The notes: generated by a model from the letters alone, not told the origin. Numbered from the stretch's first letter, positions 34,007 through 42,132 are shown. The stretch is 46,881 nucleotides of DNA from Actinomadura montaniterrae (GCF_008923365.1 NZ_WBMR01000061.1:1-46881), one strand, 5' to 3'. A program made the numbers and translations.

Positions 34007-34488
34007 GAAGCCGCCTCCTCGTCGTCGCGCCGAGCATGGCCGACGCGGTCCGCTGCGCGGGCGGCTGGCTGTTCGACCGCGTCGCGGCCGGGTGGGACGT
34101 CACCGTCCTCACCGCCGACCACGCCGACCCCCGCCCGCTGCGCATCCTCGGCGCCCGCCCCGCCGACCTGCACTGCGCCCTCTCCTCGCCCGTCCGGGGC
34201 CCCCGCCCGCGGGCCATCGCGGTCTGCGGCGGCCTGTACGGATCGGACCCGCGGGTCCGGCGGATGGTGACGAGGGCCCGGGACGAGACGGTGGAGATCA
34301 CGCTCTGGGACGGCACCGGTCCGTGGGAGGAGGCGGCGGGCCCCGCGGGCGAGGGGGAGTGGCTGCCGCACCGGCTCAGCGTCGCCGCGCGCGCCTTCAA
34401 GGCCCAGGCGATGGCGGCCGCGGCCGTCCCCGCCGACGCTTCGGGGACGACCGAGTTCTTCCGCCGGGACGAGCCGGTCGGCGCGTGA
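34003..34488 (+). CDS. Conserved-looking hypothetical protein, start uncertain
   Basis: About 161 residues if it starts at CTG 34003, which overlaps the TetR stop as CTGA; ATG 34036 gives 150 residues but cuts the first strand (LLVVAPSMADAVRCAGGWL in part). The protein reads like an alpha/beta fold: a strand-helix start, FDRVAAGWDVTVLTADHADPRP, then AVCGGLYG and WDGTGPWEEA. It has no membrane segment. I cannot assign a family or activity. Codon use looks like its neighbours, and the frame is open far upstream within the TetR gene. It ends 8 bp from the convergent dehydrogenase at 34496. Confidence 0.5.
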   Translation: MRSRLLVVAPSMADAVRCAGGWLFDRVAAGWDVTVLTADHADPRPLRILGARPADLHCALSSPVRGPRPRAIAVCGGLYGSDPRVRRMVTRARDETVEITLWDGTGPWEEAAGPAGEGEWLPHRLSVAARAFKAQAMAAAAVPADASGTTEFFRRDEPVGA

Positions 34489-34495
34489 CGCCGGG

Positions 34496-35524
34496 TCAGC
34501 CGAGGACGGCGAGGATGTGCGGCAGGTCGACCGTCGTGCGGATCCCCGGCGCCGCCGCGCAGACGGCGGGCACCGCGTTCACGGCCCGGTTGGCGGTGTA
34601 GGCGGGGGACACGGCCGCCATCCGCTCGATGGGCACGGGGAACCGCATGTCGATGTCGAGCGGGGCGTCGCCGTCGACCGCGACGTGCCAGCCCGTCGCG
34701 CGGACGTCCCAGGCCGGGTCCAGGTCGGTGGTGCAGTACCAGACGGCGCGGAAGCGCAGCACCGCCCGGCCGCCGCGGACGCCGGAGACCGTGATCCGCT
34801 GCGCGGCGACCGTGCCCGCCTCCAGCTCGCCGGCGGCGATGCGGACGGTGCGCCGGGCGGTGGCGACCTCCCCGTCCGCCTCCAGCGAATCGAGGGGCAT
34901 CGACAGCGCGTCGGCGACCAGCCGCAGTGAAGGGCCGAAGCTGACCCGTCCATGGGACAGCCGCCGCTCGTCGAACGCCGCGGGCGGCTTGCCGAAGCCC
35001 ATCACGTCGAACAGCAGGCCGGGCGAGTCGCGCCGGGAGAGGTCCGCGTACTCGCTGATCGTCAGGGCGTCGAGGCGCCGCTGGATGGACGCGAGCGTCA
35101 GCGGGACGGCCTCGCTGATGAAGCCGGGGCTGCTCCCGGTGCTGTGGACCGAGGTGCCGCCGCGCTCGCAGGCGGCCTCCACCCGCTCGCGGACCTCGGG
35201 CGGGACGCTGCCGGGGTGGTGGAACTCGCCGCGCGTGGTGACGACGTTGGCGCCCGACTCCAGCAGCCGGCACACCTCGCCGACGTCGAGGGCGCGCGGC
35301 ATGTAGAGCACGCAGTCGGCGCCGAGCGCGGCGATCTCGGCGGCGTCGTGCGTGGCGGCGACTCCGGTGGGGGCGAGGCCGCACAGCTCGCCGGCGTCCT
35401 TCCCGGCCTTGCCCGGCGAGTGGACGTACACGCCCGCCAGGTCCAGGTCCGGATGCTCGATGACGCCGTGGAGGGCGCGGGTGCCGATGTTCCCGGTGGC
35501 CCACTGGACCACGCGGTGCTTCAC
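34496..35524 (-). CDS. Dihydrodipicolinate reductase-like NAD(P)-binding oxidoreductase
   Basis: A 342-residue protein with an N-terminal Rossmann motif VVQWATGNIGTRAL, as in DapB N-terminal domain proteins and 2,4-diaminopentanoate dehydrogenase-like enzymes. VVTTRGEFHHPG and STGSSPGFISEAVPL are typical of the group. It is not DapB itself: the lysine-pathway motifs are missing, and such proteins are common in actinobacterial catabolic clusters, where the substrate is not known. ATG 35524 is used. It is divergent from the beta-hydroxyacid dehydrogenase at 35671, and both share the region with three half-sites at 35568-35594. On this strand TAGCAT could be the -10. Confidence 0.8.
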   Translation of the reverse strand: MKHRVVQWATGNIGTRALHGVIEHPDLDLAGVYVHSPGKAGKDAGELCGLAPTGVAATHDAAEIAALGADCVLYMPRALDVGEVCRLLESGANVVTTRGEFHHPGSVPPEVRERVEAACERGGTSVHSTGSSPGFISEAVPLTLASIQRRLDALTISEYADLSRRDSPGLLFDVMGFGKPPAAFDERRLSHGRVSFGPSLRLVADALSMPLDSLEADGEVATARRTVRIAAGELEAGTVAAQRITVSGVRGGRAVLRFRAVWYCTTDLDPAWDVRATGWHVAVDGDAPLDIDMRFPVPIERMAAVSPAYTANRAVNAVPAVCAAAPGIRTTVDLPHILAVLG

Positions 35525-35567
35525 GAGGACCGCCGGCCGGGGGGTGCGATGCCCATGCGAGACTCCA

Positions 35568-35594
35568 ATTCTCTGTTTAGAGAATGCTAATCTC
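35568..35594. promoter_or_regulatory. Triple half-site operator, ATTCTC-N6-GAGAAT-N3-AATCTC
   Basis: GAGAAT-GCT-AATCTC (35580-35594) is the shared palindrome with one mismatch. An extra ATTCTC at 35568-35573 pairs with the same GAGAAT in the reverse arrangement with a 6-bp gap. The sites lie between divergent genes starting at 35524 (minus) and 35671 (plus). -10 candidates are TGCTAA (plus) and TAGCAT (minus). Confidence 0.65.
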
Positions 35595-35670
35595 TCAACT
35601 GGAGACGGTCAATGTCGCCCGTGGCCGGCCGCGGCGATCGGCGGGGCCGGGGAGCGGCGAGGAGGCAGGC

Positions 35671-36486
35671 ATGCGCATCGGGTTCGTCGGCGCAGGGCGG
35701 ATGGGACGCCCCATGGTGGAACGGCTCGTCGGCGCGGGCCACGAGGTCCGCGTGCTGGGACGCTCGGCGGAGGCGCGCACCGCGCTCGAAGGAACGGGGG
35801 CGCGGGCCGTCGCCCGCGCCGCCGACGCCGCGGAGGGCGCGGACGCCGTGATCGTGTGCGTCTTCGACGACGACCAGGTCCGGGACGTCTGCCTCCGCGG
35901 CGACCTGATCGCCCGGATGCCGGAAGGGTCCGTCGCCGTCCTGCACACCACCGGCAGCCCCGGGACGGCCAGGGCCGTCGCCGACCGTGCCGCGCCCGGC
36001 GGCGTCGGGGTCGTCGACTGCCCGGTCAGCGGCGGCCCGCACGACATCGCGGCCGGTCGGCTCACCCTGTTCGCGGGCGGGGACGCCGGCGACGTGGCGA
36101 AGGCGCGGCCCGCGCTGCGCGCCTACGGCGACCCGGTGATCCATGCCGGGCCGCTGGGGGCCGGGCAGAGCGTGAAGCTGGTGAACAACGCCCTGTTCGC
36201 CGCGCAGATCGGGCTGATCGCCGAGGCCGTCCGGCTCGGCGGCCGGCTGGGGCTGGACGAGGCCGCGCTCCTCGGCGCGCTGCCGCACGCGAGCAGCGCG
36301 AGCCGGGCACTGGCGGGGATCGCCGGCAGGGGCTCCGTCGCGGCGTTCGCGCAGGCGGTGAGCGGGTTCCTCGCCAAGGACGTCGACGTCGTGCGGTCGG
36401 TCGCGGCCGAGCTCGGCGGCGACCTCGGCGCCCTGGACGGCGCCATCGGCGCGCTGGACGCCGTGCTGGAGACCGGCGGCCCCTGA
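35671..36486 (+). CDS. NAD(P)-binding beta-hydroxyacid dehydrogenase (3-hydroxyisobutyrate dehydrogenase family)
   Basis: A 271-residue relative of the protein at 8761. GFVGAGRMGRPM binds the dinucleotide, DCPVSGGP is the substrate loop and SVKLVNN carries the catalytic lysine. It would oxidise a beta-hydroxy acid. ATG 35671 has GGAGG upstream; the frame is open back to 35584, but without ribosome site. The leader is about 75 nt if the promoter is at the operator. It ends before a convergent hairpin (36521-36551). The two paralogues share fold and motifs but not close sequence, so they likely serve different substrates. Confidence 0.85.
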   Translation: MRIGFVGAGRMGRPMVERLVGAGHEVRVLGRSAEARTALEGTGARAVARAADAAEGADAVIVCVFDDDQVRDVCLRGDLIARMPEGSVAVLHTTGSPGTARAVADRAAPGGVGVVDCPVSGGPHDIAAGRLTLFAGGDAGDVAKARPALRAYGDPVIHAGPLGAGQSVKLVNNALFAAQIGLIAEAVRLGGRLGLDEAALLGALPHASSASRALAGIAGRGSVAAFAQAVSGFLAKDVDVVRSVAAELGGDLGALDGAIGALDAVLETGGP

Positions 36487-36520
36487 CACGGCCGTGGCAC
36501 GGCCGCCGGAACGGCGATCG

Positions 36521-36551
36521 GGCCGGGCGGTCCCGTGCTGGGCGCCCGGCC
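36521..36551. terminator. Bidirectional terminator-like hairpin
   Basis: GGCCGGGCG (36521-36529) pairs perfectly with CGCCCGGCC (36543-36551) around a 13-nt loop. It lies between the convergent ends of the dehydrogenase at 35671-36486 and the ferredoxin at 36559, so it can end both transcripts. No T-run is seen. Confidence 0.6.
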
Positions 36552-36558
36552 CAGCGCG

Positions 36559-36747
36559 TCATGCCTCGGCGATCGCCCTCTCGGGGCATTGCGCGATGGC
36601 GACGCGCACCGCCGCCCGGTGCTCGGCCGGGACGTCCGGCGTCAGCACCTCGGAGAACCCGTCGTCGTTGAGGTCGAAGACCTCGGGGCAGAGCGTGCAG
36701 CAGATCCCGTGCCCGCGGCAGCGGTCCTCATCGATCGTGATCTTCAT
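36559..36747 (-). CDS. 3Fe-4S ferredoxin, P450 redox partner
   Basis: A 62-residue ferredoxin. Cys10-x2-His13-x2-Cys16 with Cys54-Pro gives the CxxHxxC...CP motif, where His stands for one cluster cysteine; this is known from actinomycete P450 ferredoxins with a 3Fe-4S cluster. Cys17 and Cys20 are nearby, and Cys20 is a candidate third ligand. Its ATG overlaps the P450 stop as ATGA, so it is the cognate electron donor of that P450 in the cytoplasm. Electrons may come from a ferredoxin reductase encoded outside the window. Confidence 0.9.
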   Translation of the reverse strand: MKITIDEDRCRGHGICCTLCPEVFDLNDDGFSEVLTPDVPAEHRAAVRVAIAQCPERAIAEA

Positions 36748-38030
36748 CGGGCCTCGTCCCCGGCCGGGGTGAACTCCAGGGTCAGATGCGTCAGGCCCCG
36801 CAGGATGTGGGTCGGGACGTACCGGAAGCGGCGGTCGCCCGCCGGGCCGTGCCGGCGTTCGGAGATCCGGATGTCGGCCGTCCGGTCGAGGAGCCGCTCG
36901 ATGCCGACGCGCGCCTCGGCGCGGGCGAGGGGCGCGCCGGGGCAGGTGTGGGCGCCGCGCCCGAACGCGATGTGCCGGCGGGCGTTCTTGCGGGCGGGGT
37001 CGAACGCCGCCGGGTCGTCGAAGTGGCGCGGGTCCCGGTTCGCGGCCGCGTTCACCAGCATGAGGATCGTGCCCGCGGGAATGTCGACGCCGCCGACCGT
37101 GGTCGGCACGCGGGCCAGCCTGAAGTCGCCCTTGATCGGGCTCTCGACCCGGAGGGTCTCCTCGACGAAGTTGGAGATGCGGTCCCGCTCGGAGCGCAGC
37201 GTCCGCTGGAGGGCGGGGTCCTCGGCGATCTGCTTGAGCGCCGCGCCGAGCAGCCGGACGGTGGTCTCCTGGCCGGCCGCGAAGACGTTCGCGGCGACCC
37301 GGACCACGTCCTCGACGTCGGGCACCGACCCGTCGGGGAACGTCGCGGTGGCCAGGCCGGTGAGCACGTCGTCGCGGGGGTCGCGGCGGCGGTCCTCGAT
37401 GTAGGGGACGAAGCGCTCGTACAGGAACTCCAGCGGGCTGTGCGCGAGGGTCTCCTCGCCGGTGCCGCCGATGCCGCCGCCGGACGTGCTCCGCAGCGTC
37501 CGGGCGAACTCGTCGCGGTCCTGCTCGGGCATGCCGAGCAGGTCGGCGATGACCAGCAGGGTGAACGGCCCCGCGAAGTCGTCGATCGCGTCGCCCTCGC
37601 CGCCGGCGAGGAAGTCGTCGAGCACCCGGTCGGCGAGCCGCCACATGGACGCCTCGTTCTCCTTGAGTCGCTTCGGCGTGATCAGCCGCATGAGCAGCGC
37701 GCGGTGCGCGGTGTGCAGGGGCGGGTCGAGCGTGGGGAGCTGGTCGCTCAGCGGCAACTCGTCGCGGTGCCGCTCGATCAGCTCGCTGACGTCGTCCCCC
37801 TCCAGCGGGACGGGGAACCCCGGGAAGGGGCCGGTCACCGAGACGCACGAGGAGAACGTGTCGGTGTCGTTGTACACCTGGAGCGCCTCGTCGTACCCCG
37901 TCACCATCATCACGCCGTGGTGCGGCTCGCGCTGGACGGGGCATTTGCCGCGCAGGGCCTCGAAGTACGGATAGGGGTCCGCGACGAGCGCGTCGTCGCG
38001 GAAGAAGTCGAGGGCCTCGAGATCCTTCAC
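36744..38030 (-). CDS. Cytochrome P450
   Basis: A 428-residue P450 with all class motifs: AAGQETTVRLL on the I-helix (oxygen activation), ETLR (ExxR) on the K-helix and FGRGAHTCPG with heme ligand Cys363. It inserts one oxygen atom into an organic substrate, using electrons from the ferredoxin whose gene overlaps its stop. GTG 38030 is chosen because AGGAAAGGA lies at good distance; ATG 38051 would add 7 residues but has its purine-rich site too close. A reverse-order half-site pair (38069-38086) lies upstream. By family resemblance it could hydroxylate terpenoid, steroid or fatty chains; no closer call is possible. Confidence 0.87.
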   Translation of the reverse strand: MKDLEALDFFRDDALVADPYPYFEALRGKCPVQREPHHGVMMVTGYDEALQVYNDTDTFSSCVSVTGPFPGFPVPLEGDDVSELIERHRDELPLSDQLPTLDPPLHTAHRALLMRLITPKRLKENEASMWRLADRVLDDFLAGGEGDAIDDFAGPFTLLVIADLLGMPEQDRDEFARTLRSTSGGGIGGTGEETLAHSPLEFLYERFVPYIEDRRRDPRDDVLTGLATATFPDGSVPDVEDVVRVAANVFAAGQETTVRLLGAALKQIAEDPALQRTLRSERDRISNFVEETLRVESPIKGDFRLARVPTTVGGVDIPAGTILMLVNAAANRDPRHFDDPAAFDPARKNARRHIAFGRGAHTCPGAPLARAEARVGIERLLDRTADIRISERRHGPAGDRRFRYVPTHILRGLTHLTLEFTPAGDEAR

Positions 38031-38068
38031 TGACCGGCGTCCTTTCCTCATGCCACCTTGACAGCGCG

Positions 38069-38086
38069 ATTCTCAGTGCTGAGAAG
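38069..38086. promoter_or_regulatory. Palindrome ATTCTC-N6-GAGAAG upstream of the P450
   Basis: TTCTCAG-TG-CTGAGAA (38070-38085) is a perfect inverted repeat. It holds the two half-sites of the shared operator in reverse order, as at 35568-35585. It is about 40 bp upstream of the P450 start on the minus strand. TTGATA, read on the minus strand just upstream, could be a -35. Confidence 0.55.
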
Positions 38087-38108
38087 GATGTTATCAAGTC
38101 CTGCCCGC

Positions 38109-38129
38109 CGGCCCGCCCGCGGCGGGCCG
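38109..38129 (-). terminator. Terminator-like hairpin after the SDR at 38137
   Basis: A 9-bp perfect stem (38109-38117 with 38121-38129) and a 3-nt loop, all G/C. It lies 8 bp after the SDR stop on the minus strand and before the P450 promoter, and can isolate the P450-ferredoxin unit. Confidence 0.6.
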
Positions 38130-38136
38130 CGTCCGT

Positions 38137-38907
38137 TCAGGTGTTGCGGCCGCCGTTGACGCCGATCACCTGGCCGGTGATGTAGCCCGCCTCCTCCGAC
38201 ACCAGGAAGGCGCACGCGGCGGCGATGTCCTCGGGACGCCCCGGGCGCCCCACCGGCGTGCGGCCGGCGTGCTGGTCGACGGTGCCGCCGAGCAGCCCCT
38301 TCTGCTCCGACGCGCGGAGCATCGGCGTGTCGACGAAGCCGGGCGGGATCGTGTTGACGGTGATCCCCTCCGGCCCGAGCTCCAGCGCGAGGGCCTTGGT
38401 GAAGCCGATGAGGCCGGCCTTCGAGGCGACGTAGTGCGTCATGAACTGCTGCCCCGACTGCGCGCTGGAGGAGGAGATGTTCACGATCCGGCCCCAGCCG
38501 GCGGCGACCATGTCCGGCACGACCGCCTGCGCGCAGTAGAAGGGCCCGTTGAGGTTCACCGCGATGATCCGGTCCCAGACCTCGTCGGTGATGTGCAGGA
38601 ACTTCTTGAAACCGGTCAGCCCCGCGTTGTTGACGAGCACGCTCACCGGGCCGTGCGCGTCGCGGATCCGCCGGACGGCGGCGTCCACCTGCGCGCGGTC
38701 CGACACGTCCACGCCCCCGAAGGCGGACGCCTCGTGGCCCTTCTCCCGCACCTCCCCGGCGACCAGCTCGGCGGCGCCCGAGTCGAGGTCCAGGACCGCC
38801 GTGGCGAAGCCATCCTCGGCCAGCCGGTGGACGATGGCCCGCCCGATGCCCGAGCCGCCGCCGGTGACGACCGCCGTGCGCCGCGCGCTCGTGTTCTCCT
38901 CGCTCAT
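38137..38907 (-). CDS. Short-chain dehydrogenase/reductase (FabG-like)
   Basis: A 256-residue classical SDR: TGGGSGIGRAI cofactor loop, NNAG, NISSSSAQ with the catalytic Ser, YVASK with Tyr and Lys, and the ending GQVIGVNGGR. All catalytic residues are intact. It would interconvert hydroxy and keto groups, with NAD(P)(H). ATG 38907 is used. It is a single gene with a hairpin behind it and is divergent from the aldehyde dehydrogenase at 39054; the shared region holds a GAGAAT-type site and a separate palindrome. Pairing with that dehydrogenase suggests an alcohol-to-aldehyde-to-acid sequence (inference). Confidence 0.87.
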   Translation of the reverse strand: MSEENTSARRTAVVTGGGSGIGRAIVHRLAEDGFATAVLDLDSGAAELVAGEVREKGHEASAFGGVDVSDRAQVDAAVRRIRDAHGPVSVLVNNAGLTGFKKFLHITDEVWDRIIAVNLNGPFYCAQAVVPDMVAAGWGRIVNISSSSAQSGQQFMTHYVASKAGLIGFTKALALELGPEGITVNTIPPGFVDTPMLRASEQKGLLGGTVDQHAGRTPVGRPGRPEDIAAACAFLVSEEAGYITGQVIGVNGGRNT

Positions 38908-38995
38908 CGCTGCTTCACTCGTGCCCTTCTCGCCCGTGCCGCGTGCGCCGGCGCGGGGTGCCGCCGGCGCTGGAGTATTACCAGCTTCTCTCTAG

Positions 38996-39014
38996 ACGGT
39001 ACATAAGATACCGT
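38996..39014. promoter_or_regulatory. Second palindrome ACGGTA-N7-TACCGT
   Basis: Perfect 6-bp arms (38996-39001 and 39009-39014) around CATAAGA, just upstream of the GAGAAT-type site at 39020, between the SDR (start 38907, minus) and the aldehyde dehydrogenase (start 39054, plus). It is unrelated to the other palindromes seen here and may bind another regulator. Confidence 0.5.
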
Positions 39015-39019
39015 TTGAT

Positions 39020-39034
39020 GAGAATGATATTTCC
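39020..39034. promoter_or_regulatory. Degenerate operator GAGAAT-GAT-ATTTCC with -10 TGATAT
   Basis: The shared palindrome with two mismatches in the right arm. TGATAT (39025-39030) is a good -10. A GGGAGAGGGG ribosome site and ATG 39054 follow at normal distances. Confidence 0.6.
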
Positions 39035-39053
39035 ACAGGGAGAGGGGAACGGG

Positions 39054-40514
39054 ATGCCGATCCGGGACGGCGGAGCGGCCCGGCTGCTCATCGACGGGCG
39101 GCTCGAGGAAGCGGAGCGGACGTTCGGCTCGTCCGACCCCGCGACCGGCGAGGTCCTCGGCGAGGCCCCGGACGCCACGGTCGCCGACGCCGGGCGCGCC
39201 GTGGCGGCGGCCCGCCGGGCGTTCGACGAGACGGGCTGGGCCACCGACCGGGACCTGCGCGTCCGGTGCCTGGAGCAGTTCCACCGCGCCCTCGTCGAGC
39301 ACCAGGAGGAGCTGCGCGACCTGCTCATCGCCGAGGCGGGCGCGCCGCGCATGCTGACGCACGGCGCCCAGCTCGACGAACCCCTCGACCTCGTCAGCTA
39401 CTACGCGTCCCTGCTGCGCGACCATCCGCTGACCGAGGACCTCGGCTACGCCGAGTACCAGGGCCAGCGGCACCACCGCTGGGTGGAGAAGGAGGCCGCC
39501 GGGGTCGTCGCGGCGATCACCCCGTACAACTTCCCCGTCCAGCTGGCACTGGTGAAGCTGGCGCCCGCGCTGGCGGCGGGCTGCACGGTGGTGCTGAAGG
39601 GCGCGCCGGACACGCCGCTGGTGACGCTGGCGCTGGGCAGGCTGCTCGCCGAGCACACCGACGTCCCGGCCGGCGTGGTCAACGTCCTCACCTCGTCGCG
39701 GGTCGAGGTCGGCGCGGCGCTCACCACGCACCCCGAGGTGGACGTCGTCAGCTTCACGGGCTCGTCGGCGACCGGCCGCGGCATCCTGTCCGCGGCCGGC
39801 GGCACGATCAAGCGGGTCCGCCTCGAGCTGGGCGGCAAGTCCGCGCTGATCATGCTGGACGACGCCGACCTGCGCGCCGTGTCCATGAACGCCGCGTTCG
39901 GCATCTGCCTGCACGCGGGCCAGGCCTGCGCGCTGAACTCCCGCCTGTTGGTGCCGCGCGCCCGGCACGACGAGGTCGTCGAGCGGGTCGCGCGCTACCT
40001 CGGCAAGGTCGCGTACGGCGACCCGCGCGACCCGAAGACCTACATGGGGCCGCTGATCAGCGAGCGGCAGCGGGAGAAGGTGGACGGGATGGTGCGGCGC
40101 GCCGTGGACGAGGGCGCCAAGCTCGTGACCGGCGGAGAGAAGGTCGATCCCGGGTTCTTCTACACCCCGACCTTGCTGAGCGGCGTGGATCCCGACAGCG
40201 AGATCGCGCAGGAGGAGGTCTTCGGGCCCGTTCTGGCGGTCATCCCCTACGACGGCGAGGACGACGCCGTCCGCATCGCCAACAACTCCGCCTACGGCCT
40301 CTCCGGAGCGGTGTACGGCGCCGACGACGAGCGGTGCCTCGCGATCGCGCGGCGCATCCGCACCGGGACCTACAGCGTGAACGGCGGCAACTACTTCTTC
40401 TCCGACACGCCGTTCGGCGGCTTCAAGCAGTCGGGCATCGGCCGCGAGAAGGGCGTCTCCGGCCTGGAGGACTTCCTGGAGATCAAGACGTTCGGGGTGG
40501 TGGCGCCCGCCTAG
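39054..40514 (+). CDS. Aldehyde dehydrogenase, paralogue of 42178-43674
   Basis: A 486-residue NAD(P)-dependent aldehyde dehydrogenase. TPYNFPVQ, GSSATGR, LELGGKSA (general base Glu) and HAGQACAL with Cys292 are in the right order. It oxidises an aldehyde to an acid, possibly the product of P450 and SDR steps nearby. The segment 40041-40313 is nearly identical to 43204-43476 in the paralogue, while the rest is clearly more diverged. The P450 at 40589 is convergent, separated by a strong hairpin. The promoter carries a degenerate GAGAAT operator. Confidence 0.9.
   Translation: MPIRDGGAARLLIDGRLEEAERTFGSSDPATGEVLGEAPDATVADAGRAVAAARRAFDETGWATDRDLRVRCLEQFHRALVEHQEELRDLLIAEAGAPRMLTHGAQLDEPLDLVSYYASLLRDHPLTEDLGYAEYQGQRHHRWVEKEAAGVVAAITPYNFPVQLALVKLAPALAAGCTVVLKGAPDTPLVTLALGRLLAEHTDVPAGVVNVLTSSRVEVGAALTTHPEVDVVSFTGSSATGRGILSAAGGTIKRVRLELGGKSALIMLDDADLRAVSMNAAFGICLHAGQACALNSRLLVPRARHDEVVERVARYLGKVAYGDPRDPKTYMGPLISERQREKVDGMVRRAVDEGAKLVTGGEKVDPGFFYTPTLLSGVDPDSEIAQEEVFGPVLAVIPYDGEDDAVRIANNSAYGLSGAVYGADDERCLAIARRIRTGTYSVNGGNYFFSDTPFGGFKQSGIGREKGVSGLEDFLEIKTFGVVAPA
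40041..40313 (+). repeat. Near-identical tract shared with 43204-43476
   Basis: These 273 bp encode 91 residues starting at YMGPLISERQRE; only three residues differ from the tract in the second aldehyde dehydrogenase, and long stretches are the same at DNA level, including third codon positions. Sequence on both sides is much less alike. This pattern fits gene conversion between the two paralogues. Confidence 0.7.
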
Positions 40515-40538
40515 AGCCCGCCACGGCACCGCCGCCGC

Positions 40539-40578
40539 GAGCGGACGGGCCCGGTCCGCCGGCCGGGCCCGTCCGCTC
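40539..40578. terminator. Strong bidirectional terminator hairpin
   Basis: A perfect 16-bp stem (40539-40554 with 40563-40578) and an 8-nt loop between the convergent aldehyde dehydrogenase and P450 genes. It is the strongest hairpin in the window and can end transcription from both sides; no T-run is seen. Confidence 0.8.
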
Positions 40579-40588
40579 TCCGGAGCGC

Positions 40589-41947
40589 TCAGCGGGTGAT
40601 CTTCGCGGCGGCCTTGCGCCGCGTGACGGGCTCGGCGAGGCGCTGCTCGTCGCAGGCCTTCTGCAGGATGCCGAGGGTCTCGTCCAGGCCGGGGCCGAGC
40701 GGCGGGTGCGGCTCGAACGTCGCGGGCAGGTGGCGCATGCCCTGGATGACGCCGATGGTCTCGTAGTGGACGGTGCCCTCCGGGTCGCAGCGGTAGCCGG
40801 GCATGCGGTCCAGCACCTGGGCGACCATGCGCTTGAACACGGTGCGCGCGACGTTCGAGCCGATGCACCGGTGGATGCCGAGGCCGAACGCGTGGTGCCG
40901 GTTGCCGGAGCGCTCGAGATCGATGCGGTCGGGGTCGGCGAACACCGACGGGTCCCGGTTCGCCATGGCCCAGGACAGCCAGACGCGCTCGCCCTCCTTG
41001 AAGCGCGTGCCGGCGATCTCGCAGTCCTCGGAGAACGTGCGGGCGTCCCCGGGGGCGGGGGTGAAGTAGCGCAGGAACTCCTCGGTGGCCGGGTCCAGCA
41101 GGGTGTCGCGCTCGCGCGACAGCCGCTCCCGCTCGTCCGGGTGGTCCGACAGCCATTCCAGCGCGTGCGCGGTCAGCGCGGTCGTCGTGTCGAAGCCGCC
41201 GCCGATGACCAGCGCGAGGACGCCGAGCAGCTCCAGGTCGTCCGGCTTCCCGCCGTTGATCTCGGCGCGCAGCAGCGCGTCGATCATGCCGGGGCGCGGG
41301 TTCTCCCGGATGGCGCCCATCTCGCGGAACAGGTCGGAGAAGCAGGCGGTCTGCTGCTCGCGGACCCGGGCCATCTCCGGCGAGTTCGGCGGCGTGTAGA
41401 CGGCGGCGTGCGTCGGCTCGCTGTACAGCTCCCACCGCTTCACCGGCACGCCGAGCATCGCCAGGGTGAGGACGGCGGGCACGATGTTGGCCAGGTCGTC
41501 GACGAAGTCGATGGTGCCGCTCTCGGACCGCTCGTCCAGGCAGGCGCGCACCACCTCGTCGACGAACGGGATCCAGCGGCTCACGGCGGCGGGGGAGAGG
41601 TAGGGGTTCAGCGCCTGCCGGTAGTGGCGCTGCTCGGGCGGGTCCATCTCCAGGAAGCCGCCCCGGACCGGCGGCGCCGGGTTCGGCGCCGGGATGGTGA
41701 TGCCCTTGTAGCCGCGGCGCTCGCCCTTCACGTCGTGGTCGTTCGACAGCTTGTCGGCGGACCGGGCGAGCTCGAACACCTCCGCGGCGCCGGCGGCCAC
41801 CCAGTGCCCGTCGTAGGTGTCCGACCAGGCGATCGGGCACTTCTCCTGCATCTCCCGGGTGATCGAGGTGAACTGCCGGCGGTACTCCGGGGTGTGGCGG
41901 TCGAACTCGTAGCGGTTCTTCTTGCGGGCCTCGTCGTCCACGCTCAC
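40589..41947 (-). CDS. Cytochrome P450
   Basis: A 452-residue P450. GGGFDTTTAL is the I-helix motif, EFLRYF holds ExxR-type residues in an altered form, and FGLGIHRCIGSN contains heme ligand Cys361. The opening (EARKKNRYEFDRHTPEYR) and LEMDPPEQRHYRQ are seen in actinobacterial catabolic P450s. No ferredoxin gene is attached, unlike the P450 at 36744, so it must borrow a partner. GTG 41947 follows GAGAGGA. It is divergent from the aldehyde dehydrogenase at 42178 and convergent with the one at 39054. It likely hydroxylates a pathway substrate to an alcohol or aldehyde. Confidence 0.86.
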   Translation of the reverse strand: MSVDDEARKKNRYEFDRHTPEYRRQFTSITREMQEKCPIAWSDTYDGHWVAAGAAEVFELARSADKLSNDHDVKGERRGYKGITIPAPNPAPPVRGGFLEMDPPEQRHYRQALNPYLSPAAVSRWIPFVDEVVRACLDERSESGTIDFVDDLANIVPAVLTLAMLGVPVKRWELYSEPTHAAVYTPPNSPEMARVREQQTACFSDLFREMGAIRENPRPGMIDALLRAEINGGKPDDLELLGVLALVIGGGFDTTTALTAHALEWLSDHPDERERLSRERDTLLDPATEEFLRYFTPAPGDARTFSEDCEIAGTRFKEGERVWLSWAMANRDPSVFADPDRIDLERSGNRHHAFGLGIHRCIGSNVARTVFKRMVAQVLDRMPGYRCDPEGTVHYETIGVIQGMRHLPATFEPHPPLGPGLDETLGILQKACDEQRLAEPVTRRKAAAKITR

Positions 41948-42007
41948 GACGTCGTCCTCTCTGAGGCGGCGGGCGATCCCAGTTGGTAGAACTTACTTTT
42001 CAGTTTC

Positions 42008-42022
42008 GAGAACAATACTCTC
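42008..42022 (-). promoter_or_regulatory. Degenerate operator GAGAAC-AAT-ACTCTC (P450 promoter)
   Basis: The shared palindrome with one mismatch per arm. On the minus strand it reads GAGAGT-ATT-GTTCTC, and its centre gives TATTGT as -10 for the P450 at 41947. Confidence 0.5.
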
Positions 42023-42132
42023 ATCCAGGGATGCCCGGTAGATCCGGACGTCGGCGTTCGCGGGCGTCCGGCGGCCCCTGCCGGCGGCGGGGCCGCCCGC
42101 AGGGCGCCTGGCCGCGAAGGGTTGAAGTAGGC

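Noticed and set aside
38904..41840. Very long minus-strand frame opposite the aldehyde dehydrogenase and other similar long frames
   Set aside because: They lie opposite genes with clear family motifs, have low-complexity Arg/Ala/Gly/Pro translation and no ribosome sites; this is expected at such high GC.
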